From the NCBI RefSeq assembly GCF_029203305.1, contig NC_089464.1:620001-684000 (forward strand): a stretch of 64,000 nucleotides of DNA, in the 5' to 3' direction. The stretch is from Yamadazyma tenuis. Lineage: Eukaryota; Ascomycota; Pichiomycetes; Serinales; Debaryomycetaceae. The position numbers and the translations under genes are program-made. Below are positions 1 to 9,077 of the stretch, in pieces (within the stretch, counting starts at the first letter, position 1; each line of letters begins with the position of its first letter). The notes below the pieces were generated by a model. It made no database searches. It was not told the DNA's origin and saw only the letters and a program-made list of their open reading frames with translations.

Positions 1-1
1 A

Positions 2-1435
2 GGTGATAAGGTTGAGATTCGTAGAGGAGAACAAGCAAAGACCATTGGTAAAGTTGTTTCATCTTCCTTGAATGAAGTTTCTATAACTATTACCGATAGT
101 GAAGATAAGAATTTCATCAATCAAAAATTGACTGTTCCAGGTAGTGATCTAAGAAAAGTATTCTTACCTGGTGATCACGTCAAGGTCATTGAAGGTAAGC
201 ACTCAGAAGAAACTGGGTTGGTTATTAAAGTGGAAAACGACTCTGTCGTTTTATTGAGTGACCAAACACAGGAAGATATTAAGGTTTTCGCCAACTATTT
301 GATCAAAGCCACTGACACATCACTGACTGTAGCGTCAAGTGATAGCAAATATGAAATCAAAGATTTGGTTGAGTTGAGTGCTTCTACCGTGGGAGTAATC
401 CTTAAAACAGAAAAAGACCTCTTCCAAGTGCTCACTTCTGACGGAAGATTCATAAATGTTAAACCATCGGGTATTGCATCTAAGTTGAAACTCAGTCGTC
501 TTGAGCAGGTCGCTACTGACAGAAAAGGAATCACCATAAAAGTGGGTGATACTGTTAAAGAATTGACTAATGATAAAAAACGAGAAGGTAATATCCTTCA
601 CATTTACAAAAATACATTGTTCATTAAGTCCAATGAAATAATCGAAAACTTGGGTATATTTGTGGCCAATTCTATGAATGTAATGACTGTTTCATCGAAA
701 GATTCAATGGTTTCTAAGTCTTTAGGACCTGACTTGACAAAGATGAATCCTAACTTCAAAGCCCCAAACCCTCTCGCCACTGCTGGATTAAAGACAAGAG
801 TTGGTGGTAGAGATAAGTTGATTTACAAGGACGTTGTTGTCACTGGTGGTAATCATAAGGGTTTGATGGGTAAAGTCACTGATGCTGATGACATCTATGC
901 CAGAATCGAATTGCACACAAATTCTAAGAAGATTAAAGTCAAGAAGAATCAATTAAGTGTGCTAATCAGAGGCCAATCAATTCCTTATTTAAGGTTTATA
1001 GGAGCACCTGACACCCAAGGGCAAGACATGAATGCTCCTAGAACCTCTGGACCGGCGTTTTCTTCGGAAACTAGATCAGGTGGTTGGAGCTCGCGTGGCC
1101 CTGCTGGTTCTGGTGGTGCCTCCACATGGGAAGGAGGAAAAACCCCAGCTGGTGGTGCCTCAGCATGGGGAAGTGGCTCAACTTCGTCTTGGGGTACGGG
1201 TGCTAATGCTAATGGTGGTTCTTCTTCGTGGGGTGGAGCCTCTTCGTGGAAGAAAGGAGGAAACTCTAGTTGGGGTGGGGCTAATGAAGGTACTGGTGCA
1301 AACTCAAGCTGGGGTAACAATGGTGCAAACTCAAGTTGGGGAAATAATGGTGCTAATTCGAGCTGGGGGAACAATAGTGCTCCCTCAACCTGGGGAACTA
1401 ATGGAGGAAACTCTAGTTGGGGCTCAAATAAGTAA
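2..1435 (+). CDS. SPT5: Transcription elongation factor Spt5, C-terminal part (5' end outside window)
   Basis: Spt5 binds Spt4 and RNA polymerase II and promotes elongation in the nucleus. The frame is open from base 2 with no start codon, so the N-terminal acidic and NGN regions lie upstream of the window. The visible part has several KOW-type segments, with 'PGD.V.V' starts near the window edge and again near base 168, and a further one around 825-960 (GGNHKGLMGKV). The C-terminal ~140 residues are Gly/Ser/Trp-rich with repeated SSWG cores, matching the S/T-W-G style C-terminal repeats of yeast Spt5. The next gene, SSL1, is convergent, with 135 bp between stops. Identity comes from KOW domains plus this C-terminal repeat region; confidence is high. 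Confidence 0.93.
   Translation, partial: GDKVEIRRGEQAKTIGKVVSSSLNEVSITITDSEDKNFINQKLTVPGSDLRKVFLPGDHVKVIEGKHSEETGLVIKVENDSVVLLSDQTQEDIKVFANYLIKATDTSLTVASSDSKYEIKDLVELSASTVGVILKTEKDLFQVLTSDGRFINVKPSGIASKLKLSRLEQVATDRKGITIKVGDTVKELTNDKKREGNILHIYKNTLFIKSNEIIENLGIFVANSMNVMTVSSKDSMVSKSLGPDLTKMNPNFKAPNPLATAGLKTRVGGRDKLIYKDVVVTGGNHKGLMGKVTDADDIYARIELHTNSKKIKVKKNQLSVLIRGQSIPYLRFIGAPDTQGQDMNAPRTSGPAFSSETRSGGWSSRGPAGSGGASTWEGGKTPAGGASAWGSGSTSSWGTGANANGGSSSWGGASSWKKGGNSSWGGANEGTGANSSWGNNGANSSWGNNGANSSWGNNSAPSTWGTNGGNSSWGSNK
1295..1429 (+). repeat. Five 27-nt tandem repeats at the end of SPT5
   Basis: Five consecutive 27-nt units encode nine-residue variants of G-A-N-S-S-W-G-N-N. They run directly into the last codons before the stop. 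Units 1-3 are nearly identical; units 4 and 5 are more diverged. Less regular SSWG/STWG cores extend upstream to about base 1080. Confidence 0.9.
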
Positions 1436-1570
1436 ATTGATTCAGCCTAAGGTGTTGATTTGTTTCAAGGCACATGATTTGTATATTTTAAAAATTGTAC
1501 AGATTGTTCACCACGATTTAGAAAGAACTATCCTGTATTCTTTCAAGTGTATAGTATATAAGAAAAATAA

Positions 1571-3037
1571 TCATTGATTCTCACAACCAGGACAATTGTG
1601 TAATGTTTCATGGACAAAGACATCACAGTCGATACAAAAGTCGTTTTTACACTTTTTGCATCTATACCTTGAGCTAGACATAGTTTCTAGCTTTTCTTTA
1701 CTGTCTTTATGAATATTTTCAATCCCTTCGGGAAATTGTAGTAGACACCCATAACAAAACGAAGACGGATATGATCCTTTCACAGGTACTTCTTCATAAT
1801 CCACGAGAGGTACAAGGTGATGGTACGACCTTGCCAAGTGGGTAGAAAGAATTAACATCAACCCACAGATAGGACATACTGTAGGTAAACTGCAAACTTT
1901 GCTAGAACACTGGGGGCATCTATAACCAATCACACTTGAACTTTGTTGGATTGCAGCGGCGTCAGATCCATTTTCAGTTCTTGAGCCTGAATGGCAAGCA
2001 CATATTTGTATGAAGTCAAGTGAATGTCCTCCACTTGAGGATGAAAGAGTAGGTTGAACCTTAGTGGGGAATCCCATTTTCAATAGAGGAACAGACTTAC
2101 TTGCCTCGATTTCTTTTTGTTGTTCAACGGTTATAGGTAATGGAACCACACAGTCCATAAGTAATTCTTTGAAGTGACTTTCATTCATAATTACACCATA
2201 ATTTGGATTATTAAAGTTGTTACTTGTATGATTTGTTTTGTTGACAATTTCTTGACAAATAGCAACCTTTGCTGATAATCCTATCACCTTGACTTTGATA
2301 TTATCTTTTACAAGACTGCTTATAGTTTTATGAATATCTCCAGGGTCACTTGTGAACAAAGCACCGAAGATAATTAAAATTTCTTTGGAATTTTTAGTGT
2401 CATTGATGTTATTGCCAAAATTGTATCGGAGAAGGGATCTCGAAAGTTCCAATGCATTTTGAAGAGATGGATCACCCTTAGGTTCAAACCTGTTATGCTG
2501 TTTTCCTCTTAGTTGTCTGATTTTATCGAGATGAAATTGGGGAGACCCATTTACATCACTCACTACATCTGATATACCATTTCTCATAAGCACAATTCCG
2601 AGCTGTGAAATAGGATTTTGATCAAAGAATTCAACCACAAACTCTTGGAGTAGTGACAACATCATAGAGAATCGGTTAGGTCTTAAATCTTTCTCAAGCA
2701 TTATCAGTGAGCCATCAATTACCACCACCAACGTTCTTATAATACCTCTTTGATAGGGGGCAGTTGGGTTCTTCATAATCTTCTTCTTCCTGCTCTCGAT
2801 CATATTCTGGATCAAACTCTCAAGCGTCTGACCACTATCATCATCTTTGACTATATCCCATGTCCTCTGATATTCATCTTCCCAAGCATAGGCTCCATTA
2901 GCTCCCTTCTTGTCGTTTGCATTACGAGAAGCCGGGTTAGCAGTTTTGATACCTCTTCGTACACCTTCTCCATCACTATCACTGAAGGAACCTCTCGATG
3001 AAGGAGATGACCCTTTATATTCATCATCTGATTCCAT
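1571..3037 (-). CDS. SSL1: TFIIH core subunit Ssl1 (p44)
   Basis: Ssl1 is the p44-type subunit of the TFIIH core, used in transcription initiation and nucleotide excision repair, where it regulates the Rad3/XPD helicase. The 488-aa product has an acidic/Ser-rich N-terminus, a VWA domain beginning at 'VVVIDGS', and C-terminal zinc-binding modules: C-x2-C pairs (CPQC, CPIC), then a RING-like segment (CKKC, CIDC, final CPGC). The frame extends to a TTG at 3088, but the first ATG, at 3037, gives MESDDEY, the expected acidic start. TAD2 lies upstream on the same strand with a 116-bp gap. Length is close to that of the S. cerevisiae protein (about 460 aa). Confidence 0.95.
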   Translation of the reverse strand: MESDDEYKGSSPSSRGSFSDSDGEGVRRGIKTANPASRNANDKKGANGAYAWEDEYQRTWDIVKDDDSGQTLESLIQNMIESRKKKIMKNPTAPYQRGIIRTLVVVIDGSLIMLEKDLRPNRFSMMLSLLQEFVVEFFDQNPISQLGIVLMRNGISDVVSDVNGSPQFHLDKIRQLRGKQHNRFEPKGDPSLQNALELSRSLLRYNFGNNINDTKNSKEILIIFGALFTSDPGDIHKTISSLVKDNIKVKVIGLSAKVAICQEIVNKTNHTSNNFNNPNYGVIMNESHFKELLMDCVVPLPITVEQQKEIEASKSVPLLKMGFPTKVQPTLSSSSGGHSLDFIQICACHSGSRTENGSDAAAIQQSSSVIGYRCPQCSSKVCSLPTVCPICGLMLILSTHLARSYHHLVPLVDYEEVPVKGSYPSSFCYGCLLQFPEGIENIHKDSKEKLETMSSSRYRCKKCKNDFCIDCDVFVHETLHNCPGCENQ

Positions 3038-3153
3038 CACCACGCTTCTCGTTTTGAAAAGTTGAGAATGCGAAAGTTTCGATTGCAAAATAGCTTCTGT
3101 CGATTGTATTCGATTGTATGAGTCTATAATGTATATACATGTAATGTAAGTTG

Positions 3154-4065
3154 TTAGTCTTGATCAAGCTTGCGTTTCTTTTCATATTTGGTTAAGTCCT
3201 CAACAGTTTGTATAGTTTTAGAAAAATCTACTTTTTGGTGTTTAATGTCATAGAACAAGCTGCAAAATGTTTCAATATCCTCTACTACATCGAAACTGCT
3301 GTGTCCCCCAAAGAGTTGAGGTAAATCAGGAAGCATATTAACAGTATTTTCACTAATATACTCGTTCAAGCTGTAAGAGTCACCATTGGGAGTAATTTCA
3401 TAGAATACTTCGTGGTCCACATGGAATAAATTAGGATCACAACAGGTATAGAAATCATTGAACTCATCACTTGTGTACAAATTGAAAAAATCAATGTTAG
3501 GAGTATACTTCTTCTCAGAAATTTGCTTATTCAGCTTGATTTTGGGTTTGGGTGCTGTGTCATTTTCTTGAATATAAAAGTTTCTTAAAAGTTGCACAGC
3601 TTCACTCCTTAAAACACCTCCGTAACTCTTGTAATTTCCTCTTCTACCGTCAATTTCATCATCATTGATTTTCAAAACAGTTCCATTTCCTCCGAACCTG
3701 TCGTTTCCACATCCATATACAGCCCTTTTAATACCTATCTGCTTCAACGCCGAAGCGCACATCACACATGGTTCGACAGTTACATACAAAATCACATTCA
3801 GGAAGAACAGTCGTACGTATTCAGCATCTCCATGCTTTTCTTTGGGGATGAACTGGTCAAATATGCTGTCTATGGCAATGAATTCTGCATGTCGGGTTCC
3901 ATTCAAAGTATCGTTGGTTCCGTTGTATCCCACGCTCAAGACTTTCTGAATGTTCTTGTCAACCATAATACATGCTACCGGAGTCTCATTATTTCGGAGA
4001 GCCCTATACGCTACGTATAAGGCCAAGGACATCATGGAAAATTCTGTGGTAAGTCCATCGCTCAT
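3154..4065 (-). CDS. TAD2: tRNA-specific adenosine-34 deaminase catalytic subunit Tad2
   Basis: Tad2 with Tad3 deaminates A34 to inosine in tRNA anticodons. The 303-aa protein has the cytidine/deoxycytidylate-deaminase zinc motif: H59-A-E61 (zinc ligand and proton-shuttle Glu) and P99-C100-V-M-C103. The catalytic Glu is present, which separates it from the inactive Tad3 subunit. About 100 extra C-terminal residues follow the deaminase fold; they are acidic and have no motif I recognise. The ATG at 4065 lies only 50 bp from the divergent PPE1 ATG at 4116, so the two share one very small promoter. Confidence 0.93.
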   Translation of the reverse strand: MSDGLTTEFSMMSLALYVAYRALRNNETPVACIMVDKNIQKVLSVGYNGTNDTLNGTRHAEFIAIDSIFDQFIPKEKHGDAEYVRLFFLNVILYVTVEPCVMCASALKQIGIKRAVYGCGNDRFGGNGTVLKINDDEIDGRRGNYKSYGGVLRSEAVQLLRNFYIQENDTAPKPKIKLNKQISEKKYTPNIDFFNLYTSDEFNDFYTCCDPNLFHVDHEVFYEITPNGDSYSLNEYISENTVNMLPDLPQLFGGHSSFDVVEDIETFCSLFYDIKHQKVDFSKTIQTVEDLTKYEKKRKLDQD

Positions 4066-4115
4066 GGTTTGAGAGAATCCATCTGTCGCACCTTTTTTGT
4101 GAAATCTAATTCAGT

Positions 4116-5279
4116 ATGTCTGATTTACATAAACAGTTTTTGAAACGAGTTAAACAACAAGAACAGGCATTTGGGTTGGCTCTGTTGTCAGAAGATGGCG
4201 GTGGTGACAACGACACGGTTTTTTTTCCGCCAGCAAAACAACAAATTGAAACAAAGCCCAAGTTTGACAGAACCGAGATAAATCATGAGGGTATATTCAA
4301 AAACTACGAAATGGAGAGAAACCTGACGTTTCCAATAATTGAAAGTTATAAAGATCAAAAGTCAGGCATAGTTTTCCAGGTATACTTTAAACCTCCATCA
4401 TCTAGCAAAGTTCCTATATTTGTTGGTTGTCATGGTGCTGGCTCATCTTCTATGACATATTGCAAATTGGCACAGAGTTTTAATAAAACGTACGAGGAGG
4501 AATCATGTGGTATTTTCTTATTCGATATGAGAGGACATGGTGGCTCCACTTCGATTGAGCCACTTGATTTCTCATTAACCACCTTGACCGAGGATTTTGC
4601 CTTTGTTCTTGAAAAATTCTACCAAAAGCATAATATTGAGTCTGTTTTGTACTTGATGGGACACTCCTTGGGAGGATCGGTTCTAACCAATTACCTCCAT
4701 CATTACCCAGATAATCAGTTTAATATCAAAGGATTAATTATGCTTGATATAGTGGAGGAGACAGCTGTGACCTCCTTGGGTGCAATGCCTGCGTTTCTTG
4801 AAAGAATCCCCAAAAGGTTTGCAACTTACAAACAAGCCATTGATTGGCACGTCAAGGCCACAAATCTCTTGAAAAATACAGAATCAGCATCTATAAGTGT
4901 ACCAGACTTATTTGTGGATGATGGTGAAGTCCTCAAATGGAAAATCGATTTGAAGATCACCAAACCCTTTTGGGATTCTTGGTTCAAAGGATTGTCGGCA
5001 AACTTTGTGAGCTGTGGTCTGAAACAACATGTTGCAAAACTTTTGATTTTAGCTGGTCATGAAACATTAGATACCAGTTTGATCATTGGGCAAATGCAGG
5101 GTAAGTACCAATTGATCGTTTTCAACAATCCAAATGCAGGCCACTTTCTCCAGGAAGATATTCCCGCTAATGTTGCCGTTAGCTTAGCAGACTTTGCTAG
5201 AAGAAACGACTCACCAGATGACTATATGAAAAGAGAATTAGGGTTTGTACCCAAGTGGGGCGGAAAGATTCATAGTTAA
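4116..5279 (+). CDS. PPE1: Protein phosphatase methylesterase Ppe1
   Basis: Ppe1/PME-1 removes the carboxymethyl group from the C-terminal Leu of PP2A catalytic subunits. The 387-aa alpha/beta hydrolase shows the oxyanion loop 'HGAGSS' (~107-112), the nucleophile elbow G-H-S184-L-G-G, the family block 'MLDIVEE' after it, 'GQMQGKYQL' and a late 'AGHFLQED' carrying the catalytic His. These last blocks are characteristic of PME-1 rather than generic hydrolases. It is divergent from TAD2 and convergent with QNS1, with only 12 bp between stop codons, so transcripts of the two genes very probably overlap at their 3' ends. Confidence 0.95.
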   Translation: MSDLHKQFLKRVKQQEQAFGLALLSEDGGGDNDTVFFPPAKQQIETKPKFDRTEINHEGIFKNYEMERNLTFPIIESYKDQKSGIVFQVYFKPPSSSKVPIFVGCHGAGSSSMTYCKLAQSFNKTYEEESCGIFLFDMRGHGGSTSIEPLDFSLTTLTEDFAFVLEKFYQKHNIESVLYLMGHSLGGSVLTNYLHHYPDNQFNIKGLIMLDIVEETAVTSLGAMPAFLERIPKRFATYKQAIDWHVKATNLLKNTESASISVPDLFVDDGEVLKWKIDLKITKPFWDSWFKGLSANFVSCGLKQHVAKLLILAGHETLDTSLIIGQMQGKYQLIVFNNPNAGHFLQEDIPANVAVSLADFARRNDSPDDYMKRELGFVPKWGGKIHS

Positions 5280-5291
5280 TATACATATATA

Positions 5292-7436
5292 CTAATCAAC
5301 ACTAAGGTTAACCTTTCTGATCTCATCTTCTCTAATAGTTATAGCTTCCACCAACCTATCAATGTTCTTATTGGCCAATGGGAATCTTGGATTGATTAAG
5401 AAAGGTCTTAAATCAAACCTATTGTCATCGGGGGAATACTGTTCTGCATGGTAAGCAGGTGTCATGGTTGTCATTTTATGTCTGTTGATAGCATAAAAGA
5501 ACCAAAATCTTTTCACCTTTTCAGCGACTTGTTCAGCTGTCAAGTTGTATGGAGGTTGGGACCATTCATGGTATAACTTTACAAACATGGCCAATGGTCC
5601 ACATTTGTCAACTTTCCGTAATCTTCCAAATCGGTATAATTCGGCATAGCTCATACCCATATCAATCTCATCACTTTGAACATAATCAGCAGTAATAGGT
5701 TCTAACTCGGCTGTAGGAGTGGCTTCTATAAATTCTCTCAAAATTGGAAGCTCAAAGTTGGTACAAGCCCAACCAATGAATCTCTTCAAATCAGTTTTGG
5801 AGATACCCCCAATTGGATTAAGATCAGCACTTGAACAATCATATTTGGTCAAATAACCTCTTAAGCATTCATCCACATTAGCACTTCCCAAAACAAGTAG
5901 CCCACCAGCAATATCTCTTGTCCAAGGTAACAATTGTGCAAATAAATAACTTAACACCATTCTTAATCTAGCTTGAATGTTTTGTAAAGCTAAATTCTCT
6001 GTTTGGGAACCACCAAATATTTTGAAAATTGGTTTACGTCCAGTTGCAACTTCAAACACAGAAACAACAGCAGTCACCAAAGAGTCCATGTTCAAGTCGA
6101 CGTGGAATGATCCAATTTTGTCTGCTAATTCTTTAGCTCTTGATCTGGTTTCAGCAGAGGAGTTTTTGGTACCCATATAACTTGTGTAGAATAACTTTCC
6201 AGCCACTTCTTGGGGTGTCCTGGGAATCCAATCTGGTGATTTAGTCAACATCTGGATGTCAGAAATGACTTGCTTGTCACCATCTTCGCAACTCAGAACA
6301 ATTAATCTGCACATCAGATGAACAATAGTAGCAGTAGCACATGAATCAACACCACCACTTAAAGGTAAAAAGAACCCAGCACATTTGGATCTTCTCAAAT
6401 AATCCCATAACCAACAAGCTGGACCCAATGCAATTTCTTCTTCAGGCAAATGATACTTGACCGAAATGGGCAATGAAGGTCTAATTAACGGGTTAAACAC
6501 ATTACTTTGAGGACTCAATTCGATACCTGCTTCAATGGACTTAAATGGATTCCTTTCCGCAACCGCTTGAATCCCCGTCAGCTTCTGGTTTCTGAAGGAC
6601 TTGATATCATCTAAATCAATGGTTGCAGTTATAACTTCAACATCCTTCAAGGAGAATTGGGAACCTTGGGCAATCATTTGTCCGTTGACAATGATGGAAG
6701 CACATCCATCATAATATAATCTATCTCCATCACAACCCTTCTGGTTGGAATAAAGGTACACACCACCACATTTCTTAGTAGCTTCCATAATCAACTCTAA
6801 TCTGGTATCCAACTTTCTTAACTCGTGGTGAGAACCAGAAGAGTTAGTGAAGATCTCCACTCCGTCCAAAGCCATGGCAATGTGAGGAGCTTGAGGAGTG
6901 AACAATTCTTCACAAGTCTCAGCCCCAATTCTTGTTTCAGCAGTTTCAATAACACAGTCACCAATATAGACGGTGGATTGTCCAGTAACTTTCTGGATGG
7001 CAATAGGTAACCGGTATTCTTCGTAATACTTTGGTCTTGACCAAGGGGTGAAATATCTCATCTCTCTGTAGTTCCCATCATTAGCCAACACAAGTTTTGG
7101 CCTAATCAATAAAATCTTCCCATTATAGGAGATGACTCTACAGTTATATTTGACAGACTTATGAATAATTGGCATTCCAATGTCTACCAAAATACCATGG
7201 GTATCAGTATTAGCCAATATTTCTGAGTAGATTTCCCAAGAATGGTCATACAAGTCATTTTCTAAGAAGTGGTCTAAACATCCGTATCCGGTGATCTCTA
7301 ATTCAGGACCAACTCTAAGGCTGGACCCATGGTCTTTGGCTTCCTTAATACTCTCAATGATTCTGTCCCTATTTCCTTCAAAGTCCAAAGCCCATTGGTT
7401 AAGGTTACAGGTTGATACCGTAATATAGTGACCCAT
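5292..7436 (-). CDS. QNS1: Glutamine-dependent NAD+ synthetase Qns1
   Basis: Qns1 converts deamido-NAD to NAD+ with ATP and glutamine, the last step shared by de novo and salvage NAD synthesis. The 714-aa product has an N-terminal nitrilase-like glutaminase domain with the E45-K114-C175 triad (GPELE, RPKL, GAETCEE). The C-terminal NAD synthetase domain has the ATP pyrophosphatase P-loop S-G-G-V-D-S at 360-365. Length equals that of the S. cerevisiae enzyme. The ATG at 7436 is followed by 'GHYITVSTCNLNQWALDF', the usual start of the family. The upstream gap to the next gene's stop is 132 bp. Confidence 0.97.
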   Translation of the reverse strand: MGHYITVSTCNLNQWALDFEGNRDRIIESIKEAKDHGSSLRVGPELEITGYGCLDHFLENDLYDHSWEIYSEILANTDTHGILVDIGMPIIHKSVKYNCRVISYNGKILLIRPKLVLANDGNYREMRYFTPWSRPKYYEEYRLPIAIQKVTGQSTVYIGDCVIETAETRIGAETCEELFTPQAPHIAMALDGVEIFTNSSGSHHELRKLDTRLELIMEATKKCGGVYLYSNQKGCDGDRLYYDGCASIIVNGQMIAQGSQFSLKDVEVITATIDLDDIKSFRNQKLTGIQAVAERNPFKSIEAGIELSPQSNVFNPLIRPSLPISVKYHLPEEEIALGPACWLWDYLRRSKCAGFFLPLSGGVDSCATATIVHLMCRLIVLSCEDGDKQVISDIQMLTKSPDWIPRTPQEVAGKLFYTSYMGTKNSSAETRSRAKELADKIGSFHVDLNMDSLVTAVVSVFEVATGRKPIFKIFGGSQTENLALQNIQARLRMVLSYLFAQLLPWTRDIAGGLLVLGSANVDECLRGYLTKYDCSSADLNPIGGISKTDLKRFIGWACTNFELPILREFIEATPTAELEPITADYVQSDEIDMGMSYAELYRFGRLRKVDKCGPLAMFVKLYHEWSQPPYNLTAEQVAEKVKRFWFFYAINRHKMTTMTPAYHAEQYSPDDNRFDLRPFLINPRFPLANKNIDRLVEAITIREDEIRKVNLSVD

Positions 7437-7568
7437 CTTGAATAAATTCAGTGATAAGAAATGTGTTTTGGTTGAAAAGCGTTCCGCACAACCCTTGGAT
7501 GGCTGAAAGATCGCAAAAGACTCACATACATTTTAATAAATACATAAACATTCAAAACATAAAGAGGG

Positions 7569-8771
7569 TTATAAGGTTGTCTTAGGATCGACTCCACTAG
7601 CAATGTTACACTGGTGCATCAATCTTCTTTCATCTTGACCATCGGATTTCACTCCTTTAAATTCTCCAGTAACTGAATGCCAGACTCCTCTGTTGAAAAA
7701 GATAACCAAGTCACCTTCACCCCAAGCATGAGCCAACACATTCTGTGGAGCAATAGCAGGTCTCATCAACAGGTGAACTTTTTTACGAGAGTCTTCCAAG
7801 TCGAGAATAGACACAGATCCATCGGATTTTTTCGTGTGCAATTTGAAGAGACAGCATCCATGGATTTGCAAGTGGTGTTGCTTGGTGACGGGGTTAGTCC
7901 AAACCATGGGCAATTTCTTCACCTTTTGTTCTTCCCAAGCAGGTAATTCGTCGAATGGGGTTTCTTTACCTTCGCTGACCATGGTCAAACCATCAGAAGT
8001 AGCTCTGGCAGGAGAAATGAAAATATATGGATGAGGAGCGTACTCGATGGTGGTGTTCAAAGCGTATTCCTTTTGTTCATCAGACAATAATCTGAATGCT
8101 TCAGCCCCACTGACAAAACATGTAGCGCCTTGAGCAACTTCCAATTGGTCGTCAGAATCACGTCCGTAGGTGATGGTGTTGGTTTGGGTGGCAGGTGGAA
8201 CCTTGATACCCAACAATGTAGTAACCACTGGTGGAGATAACTCGTACAAAGCAGAATCAATGTGCCATCTGTAGAATCTGGTTTTGTGTTCATGCTTGAT
8301 CTCATCAGGTGTTAAGACGTCTTTGTGGAATGAGGTATGCGAAGGGTGAGTTAAGCTTATATCTTCACCGTTTTCATTACCGGGTTCACCAGCGGTGAAT
8401 GTTCCTTGTCCTAAGATCTGGACTTGCGGTTGACTTTTGACAGAAGTTCCATCTTTTCTTAACACAGACTGTTCGTGTCTGAACTCTTTACCATGTCCAT
8501 ATCCACCAAAACCTTCACCTTTTGGTTCAGGGATAGTTGGATCAAATTTCTTGGTCAACAAATATTGGGATTTTGGTTTTAACTCGGCTAAGCCAGGAAT
8601 CACTACCACCAAGTACTTATGCACGGCTTCAAAAAGTTGGTTGAAATCATTGTCATTCAAGTTTATTGGATCATTGTTACAGTATTCAGGTAACTGGATC
8701 TTGCAACCAAACTTGTGTTTGGGTAAAGGGGTGATAGAAATCGACAGTGACTTATTTTCAGTTGAAGGCAT
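7569..8771 (-). CDS. XAN1: Alpha-ketoglutarate-dependent xanthine dioxygenase (XanA type)
   Basis: This enzyme class hydroxylates xanthine to uric acid using Fe(II) and 2-oxoglutarate. It is a fungal alternative to molybdenum xanthine dehydrogenase. The 400-aa TauD-like protein has the facial triad H170-x-D172 in 'RWHIDSALYE' and H365 in 'GVWHSVTGE'. The downstream 'ERRLMHQCNIA' supplies Arg for 2-oxoglutarate. Length and spacing match Aspergillus XanA. The start is the first ATG, with a TATA-like box about 70 bp upstream and two CGG-N5-CCG motifs further out. A sulfonate dioxygenase is the main alternative, but the overall pattern (conserved insert at 190-300, HLQIHGCCLF) fits XanA. Confidence 0.88.
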   Translation of the reverse strand: MPSTENKSLSISITPLPKHKFGCKIQLPEYCNNDPINLNDNDFNQLFEAVHKYLVVVIPGLAELKPKSQYLLTKKFDPTIPEPKGEGFGGYGHGKEFRHEQSVLRKDGTSVKSQPQVQILGQGTFTAGEPGNENGEDISLTHPSHTSFHKDVLTPDEIKHEHKTRFYRWHIDSALYELSPPVVTTLLGIKVPPATQTNTITYGRDSDDQLEVAQGATCFVSGAEAFRLLSDEQKEYALNTTIEYAPHPYIFISPARATSDGLTMVSEGKETPFDELPAWEEQKVKKLPMVWTNPVTKQHHLQIHGCCLFKLHTKKSDGSVSILDLEDSRKKVHLLMRPAIAPQNVLAHAWGEGDLVIFFNRGVWHSVTGEFKGVKSDGQDERRLMHQCNIASGVDPKTTL

Positions 8772-8840
8772 GTTTATCGTTGAATGCTAGTGTTATAAAA
8801 GGGGTGAAGCAGCGGGCAGGACGTAGGAGAAAGTCCTAGG

Positions 8841-8979
8841 TATTTATATAGTTGTTATCATCGGAGACTCCGTCGGAGTTGACGCATACAAGTTGCTTGG
8901 TTTGTACTCATCCGCGGGGCTTCCGATAAGAAATTTGGCATTTTGGCTCCGACACCCATACTTAAAATCGGTGCCCCCG
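8841..8979 (-). promoter_or_regulatory. Candidate promoter of the xanthine dioxygenase gene
   Basis: Upstream of the ATG at 8771 there is a TATA-like element (8841-8850, TATATAAATA on the minus strand). Two inverted zinc-cluster half-site pairs, CGG-N5-CCG, lie at 8862-8872 and 8969-8979, and a GATAAG motif is at 8925-8930. CGG inverted pairs are typical targets of Zn2Cys6 activators. GATAAG is the GATA-factor site used in nitrogen catabolite control. That these motifs control purine use is inference. Nothing else is visible in the 8772-9077 gap. Confidence 0.5.
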
Positions 8980-9077
8980 ATAAACCGGTGCATAGACACA
9001 CTTGACAAGATATTGTTCCTTCGGAGTCTTCTCTACATCGTCATAATTTGAAAGGTTGGATCATACTATTTTGCTAT

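Noticed and set aside
1032..1577. 181-codon plus-strand frame and 129-codon minus-strand frame over the SPT5 3' end
   Set aside because: Shadows of the 27-nt repeat and Gly/Trp-rich region of SPT5; no protein-like content of their own.
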